From assembly GCA_948736885.1 (NCBI GenBank), contig CAPXWY010000003.1, positions 54,132 to 118,131 of the forward strand: a stretch of 64,000 nt of DNA, given 5' to 3'. The notes under the pieces were generated by a model that saw only the letters and a list, made by a program, of their open reading frames with translations, ran no database searches and was not told where the DNA came from. This document shows positions 8,603-16,742 of the stretch, piece after piece. How positions within the stretch are numbered: the first letter of the stretch is position 1; each line of letters starts with the position of its first letter. The position numbers and the translations under genes were made by a program. Source of the DNA: an uncultured Alistipes sp. (GTDB lineage Bacteria > Bacteroidota > Bacteroidia > Bacteroidales > Rikenellaceae).

Positions 8603-9571
8603 ATGCAAAAAAGAGTCGTCATATTGGGAGGTGCGGGCTTCATCGGGGCCCATCTGTGTCTGCGCCTGCTGGAAGCGGGCCATCGGGTTTTCTGCGTGGA
8701 TATACGCGATGCGGCCGATTCGCCGCTGCTGAGGGGCGCCTTGCAGCACCCCTCGTTCCGGTTCGTGCGCCACAACATTGTCAGTGCGTTCGGCATCGGA
8801 TGCGACGAAATCTACAACATGGCCTCGCCCTCGATGGTGCGCTACAACAAGGCGCTGCCCGTCGAATCGCTCAAAACCAGCATCATAGGTTCCATCAATG
8901 CACTCGATACGGCCCGGACCGAACATGCACGCGTGCTTTTCGGGTCGTCGGGCGGCGTTTACGACACCGACCGCCGCACCGCCGTGTCCGAGAGCCGCGA
9001 CTGCTGCTCCACGCACCGCATGCTGGCCGAAGGCAAGATGGCCGCGGAAGCCCTCCACCGGGCTTACCGCAGCGAATTCGGCGTCGATACGCGCATAGCC
9101 CGCATCTTCAACACCTACGGACCCGGCGCCGACATCATGGACCAACGCGTGGTCATGAAGATGATTGCCGCCGCGTTGCAGAACCGCGACATCGCCGTTA
9201 ACGGCAACGGCGAACAGACCCGCGCTTTCTGCTGGGTGGAGGACATGGCCGACGGGCTGATCCGCCTCATGGAAGCCCCGCCCACCGAACAGACCCGCAC
9301 GCTCGACCTCGGCAACAGCCACGAAGTGCCCATCCGGACGCTGGCCGAGAAAATCATCGCCCTGACCGGCAGCCGTTCGCGCATCGTCCACCTCCCGGCG
9401 CGTCCCGACGACGTCCCGCGCCGCGCGCCCGACATCGCCGCCGCACGCCGCGAACTCGACTGGTCGCCCCGAACTCCGCTGGTCGAGGGACTCCGCCGGA
9501 CCATCAGCTACGTCGAAAAGGAACTCTCCGGCAACAAACATTCCGTCATGACCTGGGCGGAAATGAATTAA
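8603..9571 (+). CDS. NAD-dependent epimerase/dehydratase (UDP-glucuronate decarboxylase-like), catalytic Tyr missing
   Basis: 322 residues, an extended SDR. The N-terminal NAD site GGAGFIGAHL is intact. NMASPSMVRYNK and KTSIIGSINAL match the sugar-nucleotide SDR scaffold seen in UXS-type enzymes. RIFNTYGPG and AFCWVEDMADGLIRLM follow in the usual order. The active-site YxxxK is not conserved: the equivalent segment is HRMLAEGKMAAE, with Leu141 where Tyr is expected and Lys145 kept, and the Ser/Thr motif reads SSGGVYD. It may be an altered enzyme or a non-catalytic relative. It lies 35 bp after radA. Confidence 0.75.
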   Translation: MQKRVVILGGAGFIGAHLCLRLLEAGHRVFCVDIRDAADSPLLRGALQHPSFRFVRHNIVSAFGIGCDEIYNMASPSMVRYNKALPVESLKTSIIGSINALDTARTEHARVLFGSSGGVYDTDRRTAVSESRDCCSTHRMLAEGKMAAEALHRAYRSEFGVDTRIARIFNTYGPGADIMDQRVVMKMIAAALQNRDIAVNGNGEQTRAFCWVEDMADGLIRLMEAPPTEQTRTLDLGNSHEVPIRTLAEKIIALTGSRSRIVHLPARPDDVPRRAPDIAAARRELDWSPRTPLVEGLRRTISYVEKELSGNKHSVMTWAEMN

Positions 9572-9882
9572 AAATTAAAAATTCAGAATTAAAAATTGAG
9601 CGGGGCGGAATGACAACATAGTGAATAATTAATAGTGAATGGGGAATCATTTTATTCTTTGTCATTCTGAACGAAGTGAACCGACGAACGCTCAACATGA
9701 CATTTATTCCTTATTAACTATACATTATTTTCTGCGGCGGCCCGCATCAGAGATGCGTCCGGCCCCAGCCGGGCCCGCGAGCGGTTGCTGTGGAAGACGA
9801 AACAGATTCTTCGTCGCCTGCGGCTCCTCAGAAGAACAAACCGCCTTTCACTTATCACGTTTAACCTTTCACATTATTCAAA
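9572..9882. repeat. Intergenic repeats: inverted-repeat arm and composite modules
   Basis: No gene is seen. The gap contains the left arm of a 90-bp inverted repeat (9580-9669), a variant ATTCTGAACGAAG motif, the GC-rich module CCCCAGCCGGGCCCGCGAG (9763-9781), a further ATTCTTCGTCG...CTCAGAAGAAC copy (9803-9839), and a simple CTTTCAC-rich tail before the thioredoxin gene. Confidence 0.8.
9580..9669 (+). repeat. 90-bp long-range inverted repeat, left arm
   Basis: The reverse complement of 22456-22545 matches this segment with a single mismatch over 90 bases (my hand alignment). The arm starts AATTCAGAATTAAAAATTGA and ends CTTTGTCATTCTG. Confidence 0.88.
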
Positions 9883-10209
9883 ATGCAGGATTTGGACAAG
9901 ATTATCTGGCGCGATGCGCTTACGTTAGTCGATTTTTTCGCCAGCTGGTGCGGGCCATGCCGGATGATGCACCCCGTCATCGACCGTTTCAAGGAGGAGA
10001 TGCACGGCCGGGCCGACGTCTACAAGGTCGACATCGACGACCGCGACACCGCCGAATTCACCGCCCGCTACCGCATCGCATCGGTACCCACGCTTATCTT
10101 CTTCCGCCGGGGCGAGGTCCTCTGGCGGAGCAGCGGCGTCATCGGGTACAGCGATTTGGTCGGCGTGCTGGAGGAACTGGAGAAGACCGAGCGCGTCGAA
10201 CAGAGCTAA
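9883..10209 (+). CDS. Thioredoxin
   Basis: 108 residues, a single thioredoxin fold with no signal peptide. The redox motif WCGPC is at residues 22-26 within VDFFASWCGPCRMMHPV, and the cis-proline segment is SVPTLIFFRRGE. It is inferred to be a cytoplasmic disulfide reductase. Its stop overlaps the stop of the convergent AlkD-like gene by 4 bp. A repeat-rich gap upstream shows no convincing promoter match. Confidence 0.93.
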   Translation: MQDLDKIIWRDALTLVDFFASWCGPCRMMHPVIDRFKEEMHGRADVYKVDIDDRDTAEFTARYRIASVPTLIFFRRGEVLWRSSGVIGYSDLVGVLEELEKTERVEQS

Positions 10210-10880
10210 AGACGCCACGCCAGCTCGTCCCGGAGATAGCGTTCGGCCGGGGTGTCGCCCCCGGAACCGGCTGCGCGGATTGCCGCCTGCCGGTTTTTTT
10301 CGTCGCGCGACCCGATGGCGGTCAGCAGCGCCGCCGCTCCCTGCGCCGTCAGACGGGCCGCATAGGCGGGCTGTCCGCCCTCCTCGGCCGCTGCTGCAAC
10401 GCGTCGGAGCGCTTCGGCCGCACGTTCTGCCCATGCCGTCGGAGCGTCGGACCGACGGGCCGCACCCATCAGCGCGGCGTATACAAGCAACGGATTTTCA
10501 GAAAAGGTCCATTCGTCGAACAGCGACGGAAAAACCGCCGCCCGGCTCAGCAGGCCGAAAGCGGCTTCTTCGGCCGCTTCGGAGTTGACAATCGCCGCGC
10601 CCCATCGGGGCAGTTCTTCGGCCGACAGCCGTTCCGGCTCGGCAATATGGAACGCCGCAAGCCGCAGTTCGCGCACGTCCTGCGAACAAAGATAGAGCGC
10701 GAAAGCGTGGTCCGGAGCCTGCGCCCGGGCTATCCGGCGCAACGTAGGCAGGCTCACCCCGAGGTTCAGCCCGTAGGGCGCGCCGAAAAAGCGCATTTCG
10801 TCGGCCACCGCCCCGTTGCGCTCGCGCCGCATGGCGGCCAGCAGGGCCACCATCCGCGACGTGAAGTCCACCGCGGTCAT
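10206..10880 (-). CDS. DNA alkylation repair protein, AlkD-like HEAT-repeat family
   Basis: 224 residues, nearly all helical. RRERNGAVADEMRFFGAPYGLNLGVSLPTLR followed by repeated helical hairpins (for example DVRELRLAAFHIAEP and LFDEWTFSENPLLVYAAL) resembles the HEAT-like AlkD/DNA-alkylation-repair family, whose known members excise alkylated bases. The ATG at 10880 overlaps the upstream gene's stop (ATGA), so it is coupled to the DUF4831 gene. Residues needed for glycosylase activity were not verified, so the function is a family-level inference. Confidence 0.7.
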   Translation of the reverse strand: MTAVDFTSRMVALLAAMRRERNGAVADEMRFFGAPYGLNLGVSLPTLRRIARAQAPDHAFALYLCSQDVRELRLAAFHIAEPERLSAEELPRWGAAIVNSEAAEEAAFGLLSRAAVFPSLFDEWTFSENPLLVYAALMGAARRSDAPTAWAERAAEALRRVAAAAEEGGQPAYAARLTAQGAAALLTAIGSRDEKNRQAAIRAAGSGGDTPAERYLRDELAWRL

Positions 10881-11773
10881 TTGCGGCGCGGCAATGCCGC
10901 ATGCACCGTCTTGCCGAACTCGAACACCGGCAGCACCGCGCGTGCGCATTCGCGGCCCGCACAGCTGACCGTGCAGGTCGAGAGGTCGGCGATGCGGCAA
11001 GCCACGTAAGGTTCCTTGTACTCGGCCTCCGCGATTCCTCCGACAGCCTGCCCCGACGGGGCGATTTGCAGCAACACCATGTCGCCCGAGAGGTCGGTTT
11101 CGGGCAGCAGACCGTCGACCGAACTGAAACGGCAGACGATATACTGCATCTTATCCGACTGCGGATAAACCACATAGCGGCGGCTTTCGGTCGTCACCAC
11201 ATGTTTGCCGAAGAAAAGTTCGAGGTATTCCTGTTCGAGCCGCGCGATTTCGTCGAGCGCCGCCCGAAGTCCTTCGCCGAAGACGTTCTCTCCCGCTTCG
11301 CCCGTGATGAGCTCAAGACGGTGGCGCCGCAGCGAAAAAATGGTGCTGGCCGCACTGCGCGCCGCATCTTCGAGCGACTGCACCCCCATCGTCACCTTGT
11401 CGGGCTGGATGCGGGCGAAATCGTCATGCGCCACGGCATGGGCGACCGCGCGCTGCTCCGAAACCTCGGGAGCATCCTCCGCAAACAGATTTTCCGGCGC
11501 CAACAGGGCCACCGACGCACTGCGGAGGGTCCATGCCACCTTGTCGGTCATCGGAGCACGCACACCCAGATATTTCTGCGCAAAACGCGCATAGGGGCCC
11601 GCAAGGATCCGGTCGCACTCGGCCACCACGTCGACCGCCAGCGTGGTGCGGGGGTCGGAGACGGTCGCGCCCTGCGCGCTTTCGGCAGCGCCGAACAGCG
11701 CGATATACGGATTCTGCGCCGCGGCACCGAACGTGCTGAGCAGCAAGGCAAAAGCCATTGTCAAGCGTTTCAT
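10877..11773 (-). CDS. DUF4831-family exported protein
   Basis: 298 residues. MKRLTMAFALLLSTFGAAAQ is a clear signal peptide, so the product goes to the periplasm or outer membrane. The rest (TTLAVDVVAECDRILAGPYA, KYLGVRAP, EEQ-rich helical region before LELFFGKHV) matches the layout of DUF4831, a Bacteroidetes family of unknown function. An in-frame ATG at 11827 exists, but the promoter box at 11806-11813 lies downstream of it, so 11773 is the start. The stop overlaps the AlkD-like start as ATGA. Confidence 0.75.
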   Translation of the reverse strand: MKRLTMAFALLLSTFGAAAQNPYIALFGAAESAQGATVSDPRTTLAVDVVAECDRILAGPYARFAQKYLGVRAPMTDKVAWTLRSASVALLAPENLFAEDAPEVSEQRAVAHAVAHDDFARIQPDKVTMGVQSLEDAARSAASTIFSLRRHRLELITGEAGENVFGEGLRAALDEIARLEQEYLELFFGKHVVTTESRRYVVYPQSDKMQYIVCRFSSVDGLLPETDLSGDMVLLQIAPSGQAVGGIAEAEYKEPYVACRIADLSTCTVSCAGRECARAVLPVFEFGKTVHAALPRRK

Positions 11774-11805
11774 AGTCGGCAATTTTTCAAAACGTATTTG
11801 CAAAT

Positions 11806-11836
11806 CAAATATAGCCAATTTTCGCAAGAGTTCAAA
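11806..11836 (-). promoter_or_regulatory. Promoter of the DUF4831-alkD pair
   Basis: Read on the minus strand: TTTG (11836-11833), 19-bp spacer, TATATTTG (11813-11806), a full consensus match. The transcript should begin near 11801, giving a leader of about 28 nt. Confidence 0.7.
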
Positions 11837-12542
11837 ATCTGAGGTAGAAATCGCGCGTCAACACCCGGTATTCGGGGGTGTAGCATTCGTGTTCGCCCGT
11901 CCCGACGGTCAGCTCCGTGCGTTCGGGAACGGGCGCCGGACCCGCTCCGGCCGGGGTGAATTCGAGCAACACGCGTTTGGCCGGGCGCCGGGGCGTCGTG
12001 CGGACGTCGGTACGGCGGACCAAGTCGAGCGGCCCGCAGCAAAGGACAATGAAGCGGGTCGCCGCATCCGCAGGCAGCACCACGGCGAAGCGTCCTTCGG
12101 GCGCAAGCAACCGCACGGCGGCGTCGCGCAGCTCCTCGAACGAAAGCCGCACCGTATGCCGGGCCGCCGTGCGCCCGGCGTCGGGACAAGGCAGCGAACC
12201 GTCGAAAAACGGCGGATTGGAGACGACCAGGTCGAACCGCCCGCCGGGGCTGAACGTCTGCGCACTCTCCTGCACCATCTCGATCCGCTCGCCCCACGGC
12301 GACGCATCGGCATTGGCCCGGGCTTCGGCCACCTCCTCGATGTCGATGCCCGCAATCCGTGCCTGCGGAGCCCGCTGGGCCAGCATCAACGCGATCAGCC
12401 CCGTCCCCGTACCAATGTCGAGCATCCGCCGGTCCGAAGCCCGCACCGTGGCCCACGCCCCCAGCAACACCCCGTCCGTCCCGACTTTCATCGGGCTGAG
12501 GTCCTGCCGGACAACGAACTGTTTGAACCGAAACGAAGTCAC
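11832..12542 (-). CDS. tRNA1(Val) A37 N6-methyltransferase, TrmN6 family
   Basis: 236 residues. A class I SAM-dependent methyltransferase with motif I LDIGTGTGLIALMLAQR and the N-methylation motif NPPF in DLVVSNPPFFDG. The opening FRFKQFVVRQDLSPMKVGTDGVLLGAW is typical of the TrmN6/YfiC family that methylates adenine 37 of tRNA1(Val). The start is GTG at 12542, which forms a GTGA overlap with the stop of the TIGR02757 gene. A longer frame exists upstream but overlaps that gene. It is the last gene of the ybbR-coaE-folP operon. Confidence 0.85.
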   Translation of the reverse strand: MTSFRFKQFVVRQDLSPMKVGTDGVLLGAWATVRASDRRMLDIGTGTGLIALMLAQRAPQARIAGIDIEEVAEARANADASPWGERIEMVQESAQTFSPGGRFDLVVSNPPFFDGSLPCPDAGRTAARHTVRLSFEELRDAAVRLLAPEGRFAVVLPADAATRFIVLCCGPLDLVRRTDVRTTPRRPAKRVLLEFTPAGAGPAPVPERTELTVGTGEHECYTPEYRVLTRDFYLRF

Positions 12543-13339
12543 AAGGTCATCCTCCTGTCTATTCCGGCCCCGAAAAGGGCGAAATCGAACCGCACGGGGT
12601 CGTCGGGGTCGAATGCGCGGAGCGCGGCGGTAATCTCCTCCACGGCCCGCCAGTCGTTCTGACGCCGGCCCAGCAAGCCGAGTGCGCGCCCCACCTCGCC
12701 CGTATGGACGTCGAGCGGCAGGAAGAGCGCCGACATGGGAATCCGCCGCCACAGACCGAAGTCCACGCCCCGGTCGTCGCGGCGCACCATCCACCGCAGG
12801 AACATGCACAGGCGCTTGCAGGCCGCCCCCTTGTCGATGGACGAAAGGTGTTTCTCGCAGCGCGGCGCATGGCGGCACCCGAAAAATTCGCGCCGGAATT
12901 CGGCCAGCACCTGCGGCATGGAACCCGTCGCCTGGTAACGCTCCTCAAAAAACGCGCCCAGCCCGCCGAAACGTTCCTCCAACAAACGGAGCGCAAGGAT
13001 GAAGTCGCGCAGATCGCTGCCATTGAACGTGCGGTGCGCATAGCCGTCGAGCTGCGCCAGCTCGCGGTCCGAAGCGTGGCGGACGAAGTCGGCCGGAGCA
13101 TCGTCCATCAGGCGCATCATCCGGTGAGCGCTCCGGACGATGGACTTGCGGTTGCCCCACGCGATGGTCGCCGCCAGGAAACCCGCTATCTCGCGGTCGG
13201 CCCGGTCCGTATAAGCATGCGGCACCGAAATCGGGTCGTCCTCGATGAATTCGGGGCGGTTGTAACGGTCGCAGAGCCGTTCGAGCAGCGCACGCAGTTC
13301 GCCGTCCACGTCAGCGTATGTTTCCGTCGGACATGACAA
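12539..13339 (-). CDS. TIGR02757 family protein
   Basis: 266 residues with ATG at 13339; a GTG at 13309, just after the ATPase stop, is an alternative start. Recognisable parts are [66 protein letters not shown] and [16 protein letters not shown]. These resemble the TIGR02757 family (helical, helix-hairpin-helix glycosylase-like fold); the biochemical role is not established. If the first start is used it overlaps the lolD-like gene by 29 bp. It is followed by a GTGA overlap with the methyltransferase gene. Confidence 0.82.
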   Translation of the reverse strand: MSCPTETYADVDGELRALLERLCDRYNRPEFIEDDPISVPHAYTDRADREIAGFLAATIAWGNRKSIVRSAHRMMRLMDDAPADFVRHASDRELAQLDGYAHRTFNGSDLRDFILALRLLEERFGGLGAFFEERYQATGSMPQVLAEFRREFFGCRHAPRCEKHLSSIDKGAACKRLCMFLRWMVRRDDRGVDFGLWRRIPMSALFLPLDVHTGEVGRALGLLGRRQNDWRAVEEITAALRAFDPDDPVRFDFALFGAGIDRRMTL

Positions 13340-13961
13340 TCCGGCGGTCGGCCATGGCCGCCAGATTTTCGTCGTGGGTCACGATGACGACAGTCTGCCC
13401 CAACTTGTCGCGCAGCTCGAAAAAGAGCTTGTGGATTTCGTCGCGGTTGCGCGAATCGAGGTTGCCCGAGGGCTCGTCGGCCAGCAGCACCGCAGGCGAG
13501 TTGACCAGCGCCCGTGCGATGGCCACCCGCTGCTGTTCGCCGCCCGAGAGCTGGCTGGGCTTGTGGCCGCGACGGGCCGAAAGGCCCATCAGCGCCAGCA
13601 GCTCGTCGGCCCGGCGTTCCACCTCGGCACGCGGACGGCGGCCGATGAAGCCCGGGATGCAGACGTTCTCGAACGCTGTGAATTCGGGCAGCAGGTGGTG
13701 GAACTGGAAAACGAAGCCGATGCGCTCGTTGCGGAACTGCGACAGCGCCTTATCGCCCAGGGCGAAAGGCTCGGTCCCGTCGATGAGCAGCCGCCCCGAA
13801 TCGGGCCGCGAAAGGGTGCCCAGTATTTGCAGCAGCGTCGTCTTGCCCGCGCCGCTGGCCCCCGCTATCGAGACCACCTCGCCGCGCGCCACTTCGAGCG
13901 ACACCCCTTTGAGCACCTCCAGCTCGCCGAAGCGCTTGCGTATGTCGGTCGCCCGAATCAT
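13311..13961 (-). CDS. lolD: ABC transporter ATPase, LolD-like
   Basis: 216 residues. Walker [10 protein letters not shown] (residues 34-42), Q-loop [10 protein letters not shown], signature [15 protein letters not shown], Walker [13 protein letters not shown] and switch His in VIVTHDE. The sequence class matches LolD/MacB-type ATPases that release lipoproteins from the inner membrane. No permease (LolC/E) lies next to it, so partner and substrate are inferred. ATG 13961 overlaps the stop of the upstream 272-residue protein (ATGA). Confidence 0.85.
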   Translation of the reverse strand: MIRATDIRKRFGELEVLKGVSLEVARGEVVSIAGASGAGKTTLLQILGTLSRPDSGRLLIDGTEPFALGDKALSQFRNERIGFVFQFHHLLPEFTAFENVCIPGFIGRRPRAEVERRADELLALMGLSARRGHKPSQLSGGEQQRVAIARALVNSPAVLLADEPSGNLDSRNRDEIHKLFFELRDKLGQTVVIVTHDENLAAMADRRIVMSDGNIR

Positions 13962-14776
13962 CGTCCGAAGCCGTATCGCTCGTCGAGCTGCCGGAGCACG
14001 CGGTCTACATGTTCCACCGCCCCGCCGTCGAGCGTCTCCGGCCCGAAGCAATCGCCCAAGGCCGTTTCCAAGCTGTTATAGTTGTTCACAGCCGCCCCGA
14101 AGCGCTCCAGATACGCGTAGCATTCCAGCACCTCCAACAGCAGCTGCCTGTCCTGCACGGCCGCCATCGCACCCGACGCACGCAGCACCTCCAGCGCATC
14201 GCTCTGCGGCGCAAAGCCGGCGGCCCGCTCCACGTCGGAACGGTATTTTTCGAGCGTATCGGCCGGAATGCGGCCATAGTCGCGGCCGTACTCGTCGAGC
14301 AGGGCGATGCCGCGGCAGGCTTCTGCGGTCAGGGCCCGGTTGGCCTTGAGCTCCTCGCTGACCAGCTGCATGACGCCCCGCACCTGCCGGGCCTCGCGCC
14401 ACCGTTCGACCAACCCGGCCGCGGCGAGCGTCAGTGCCACACCGACGATGACCACCAGCAACTGGCGCATATAATCGCCCCACGAACGACCACCCGCGGA
14501 ATTGCGGCCCGCAGGATTGCCCGGCTTGCGGTTCACGGCAGCCCCGCGTCCCGGACGGTTCTGACGGACGTTGTTCTGCTGTGCGCGCTGACCAGCGTTC
14601 TGCTGGCTTTTCTGCGATGCGCTGCCTGCACTCTGCGCACTGGCCTGCTGGGCGTTCTGCCCGTTCTGATGCCCGCGCGAGCGTCCGCGCGAACGGCGCC
14701 GGCGTCCGGTAGCGCTGCCGGATGCGGCTTCGGCGGAGTTCTCCGCCGGATTCTTGGTTGTCTGTTCTTCTTTCAT
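13958..14776 (-). CDS. Conserved-type membrane protein with basic Q/N/R-rich disordered N-terminus
   Basis: 272 residues; function unrecognised. Residues 1-100 are low complexity, rich in Gln, Asn, Arg, Ser and Gly ([12 protein letters not shown], then many QN pairs), likely disordered and strongly basic. One membrane helix ([22 protein letters not shown]) follows near residue 105, then a helical domain containing [17 protein letters not shown]. The basic tail could bind nucleic acid or anionic lipid on the cytoplasmic side; this is inference only. It is locked between folP and lolD by ATGA overlaps on both sides. Confidence 0.75.
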   Translation of the reverse strand: MKEEQTTKNPAENSAEAASGSATGRRRRSRGRSRGHQNGQNAQQASAQSAGSASQKSQQNAGQRAQQNNVRQNRPGRGAAVNRKPGNPAGRNSAGGRSWGDYMRQLLVVIVGVALTLAAAGLVERWREARQVRGVMQLVSEELKANRALTAEACRGIALLDEYGRDYGRIPADTLEKYRSDVERAAGFAPQSDALEVLRASGAMAAVQDRQLLLEVLECYAYLERFGAAVNNYNSLETALGDCFGPETLDGGAVEHVDRVLRQLDERYGFGR

Positions 14777-15603
14777 GCTTGTTTTCTGTTTTGTTCGTAC
14801 AGCCCGAAAAGACGGACCGTGTCGGCCGCTTCGCGCACGTCGTGCACCCGCAGCACCGTCGCTCCCTGCCGCAGCGCTTCCCACCCGAGGGCCACCGTTC
14901 CGGCCAATGCGTCGGCAGGCGAAGCGTCGAGCGCCCTGTATATCATCGACTTGCGCGACATCCCTGCCAGCACCGGGAAACCCAGCGCGCACAACTTGTG
15001 CAGTCCGGCCAACAATTCATAATTCTGTTCGAGGGTTTTGGCGAATCCGAATCCGGGGTCGAGCACGATGTTCCCGCGCCGGATGCCCGCGGCCGTCAGC
15101 TCCGCGACCCGACGCCCGAAATAACCGCACACCTCGGTCACGATGTCGCTGCGGTAGTCGGTCAGCGTCTGCATGGTCTGCGGGTCGCCCTTCATGTGCA
15201 TAATTATATAAGGTACACCCAGCCGCGCCACGGTGGCAGGCATGGCCGGGTCGAGCTCTCCGGCCGAAATGTCGTTGATGATGACCTCGCCGAACCGCTC
15301 CGCGGCCTGCGCCGCCACCGACGCCCGGAACGTATCGACCGAAACGGGCATGTGCGGAGCGAGCCGCCGCACCACGCCGAGCGCCGTCGAGACGCGCCGC
15401 CACTCCTCGTCGGGCGCCACCGCGTCGGCCCCCGGACGCGAAGAATAACCCCCGACGTCGATCAGATCGGCCCCCTGGTCCAGGCACTCGCGCACCCTGC
15501 GCTCGATGGCCGCCTCGTCGGCCGTGCGGCTGCCGGCGAAGAACGAATCGGGCGTGGCGTTGAGAATCGCCATCACGCAAGGCTGTGAAAAATCAATTCG
15601 CAT
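14773..15603 (-). CDS. folP: Dihydropteroate synthase
   Basis: 276 residues, the standard length. It condenses p-aminobenzoate with the pterin pyrophosphate in folate synthesis, the step blocked by sulfonamides. Motifs: MAILNATPDSFF, DLIDVGGYSSRPGA, VSVDTFRA, INDISAG, DPGFGFAKTLEQNYELL and GMSRKSMI. The ATG overlaps the coaE gene by 11 bp; the stop overlaps the next ATG (ATGA). Confidence 0.96.
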   Translation of the reverse strand: MRIDFSQPCVMAILNATPDSFFAGSRTADEAAIERRVRECLDQGADLIDVGGYSSRPGADAVAPDEEWRRVSTALGVVRRLAPHMPVSVDTFRASVAAQAAERFGEVIINDISAGELDPAMPATVARLGVPYIIMHMKGDPQTMQTLTDYRSDIVTEVCGYFGRRVAELTAAGIRRGNIVLDPGFGFAKTLEQNYELLAGLHKLCALGFPVLAGMSRKSMIYRALDASPADALAGTVALGWEALRQGATVLRVHDVREAADTVRLFGLYEQNRKQA

Positions 15604-16198
15604 GCTGTCGGACTTGGTTTTCGTGGCGCAAACGGCGGTCGAGCTCGTCGACGGCAGGCTCCAACTCCTCCTCCATGATGTTGACCAGCGTGAAGTCGGC
15701 GCGGCGGCACAGCGTATCGTCGTCGGTCTGCACCGCCATACGGGCCCGCACGGCCTCGGGACGGCTTCCGTCGCGGCGGCAGGCCCGCTCCACCCGCACC
15801 TCGGCGGGCGCCAGCACCGCCACCGTACGGTCCACGACCGCATCGAACCCCGACTCAAAGAGGATAGCACTCTCCAACACGACGTAATCGCCCGTCTGCC
15901 GCGCGGCCCACTCCTCGAAATCGCGCCTAACGGCGGGATGGACCAAGGCATTGAGGTCGGCGAGCGCAAGCGCATTGCCGAAAACGACCCCGGCGAGGTA
16001 ACTGCGGTCGAGCTGCCCGTCGCGATAGACGGCCGCGCCGAACCGCGCGACAAGCCCCTCGCGCAGGAACCCGTCCTCCTCCATGAGCCGCCGTGCGGCG
16101 GCATCCGAATCGTAGACGGCTACCCCCCTGGCGGCCAACAACGCGCAAACGGTGCTCTTGCCGCTGCCGATACCGCCCGTAATACCCACCTTGATCAT
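15593..16198 (-). CDS. coaE: Dephospho-CoA kinase
   Basis: 201 residues. P-loop GGIGSGKST (residues 8-16), VYDSDAAARRLM, the CoA-domain segment HPAVRRDFEEW and LESAILFESGFDAVVD are as expected. It phosphorylates dephospho-CoA, the last step in coenzyme A synthesis. ATG 16198 overlaps the stop of the YbbR-like gene (ATGA), and its end overlaps folP by 11 bp. Confidence 0.95.
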   Translation of the reverse strand: MIKVGITGGIGSGKSTVCALLAARGVAVYDSDAAARRLMEEDGFLREGLVARFGAAVYRDGQLDRSYLAGVVFGNALALADLNALVHPAVRRDFEEWAARQTGDYVVLESAILFESGFDAVVDRTVAVLAPAEVRVERACRRDGSRPEAVRARMAVQTDDDTLCRRADFTLVNIMEEELEPAVDELDRRLRHENQVRQHAN

Positions 16199-16590
16199 CG
16201 CTTCTGCGGCCTGTCGATTTCGGGCACCCCGTCGACCGAAAGCACCTTGATGTCGCTCAACTGCACGGCGATGGCGTTCTGCAACGACTTGGGGTCGATG
16301 ACGATTTTACCCTCGTGGCCCTCCTCGCGCGAAGGCTTGTACTTGAGCTGCGAAAGCGGGACGCGCAAGGTCTTGTTCATGTAGACCTTATAACCGAACA
16401 GGTTGGTGCCGACGCCCTGCACGACGCACGACACTTCGAGCGGCACCCCGTCGACCTCGACGCGGACCCCGAGGTGGGTGCTGTAAGTATAACTGAGCTT
16501 GGCGATATACCAAAATATGAACGCCGCGACGAACAACGCCAGAAACACGGGCGAGACATAACGCCGCAACCAGGCTGCCAACTTTTCCAT
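16195..16590 (-). CDS. Short single-span membrane protein, YbbR-like
   Basis: 131 residues: a short basic N-terminus, one membrane helix (VFLALFVAAFIFWYIAKL) and a beta-rich extracytoplasmic part containing LGVRVEVDGVPLEVSCVVQG. A YbbR/CdaR-like protein directly upstream of coaE is a common arrangement in Bacteroidales, which supports the call, but this copy is short and the domain match is my judgement. It is the first gene of the seven-gene minus operon, with a promoter about 20 bp ahead. Confidence 0.6.
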   Translation of the reverse strand: MEKLAAWLRRYVSPVFLALFVAAFIFWYIAKLSYTYSTHLGVRVEVDGVPLEVSCVVQGVGTNLFGYKVYMNKTLRVPLSQLKYKPSREEGHEGKIVIDPKSLQNAIAVQLSDIKVLSVDGVPEIDRPQKR

Positions 16591-16609
16591 GAATGACGAA
16601 ACTTTTCTG

Positions 16610-16641
16610 CGAAGATAATGCAATCCGCCCGCACCGCCAAA
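16610..16641 (-). promoter_or_regulatory. Promoter of the ybbR-coaE-folP operon
   Basis: On the minus strand: TTTG (16641-16638), 20-bp spacer, TATCTTCG (16617-16610), one mismatch from TAnnTTTG. The leader would be about 15 nt. Confidence 0.55.
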
Positions 16642-16683
16642 CCCGGCCTGCAAAAAATGGCCCTGCCCCCTGCGGAAAACAGC

Positions 16684-16707
16684 GCACCCGGGCTTTCGCC
16701 CGGGTGC
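16684..16707 (-). terminator. Hairpin terminator after secDF
   Basis: GCACCCGGGC pairs perfectly with GCCCGGGTGC around a TTTC/GAAA tetraloop, 36 bp past the secDF stop. The minus-strand tail has only a short T-run. Confidence 0.65.
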
Positions 16708-16742
16708 ACCGCCTAACCTTAAATATGAAAAAGTGACGAATC

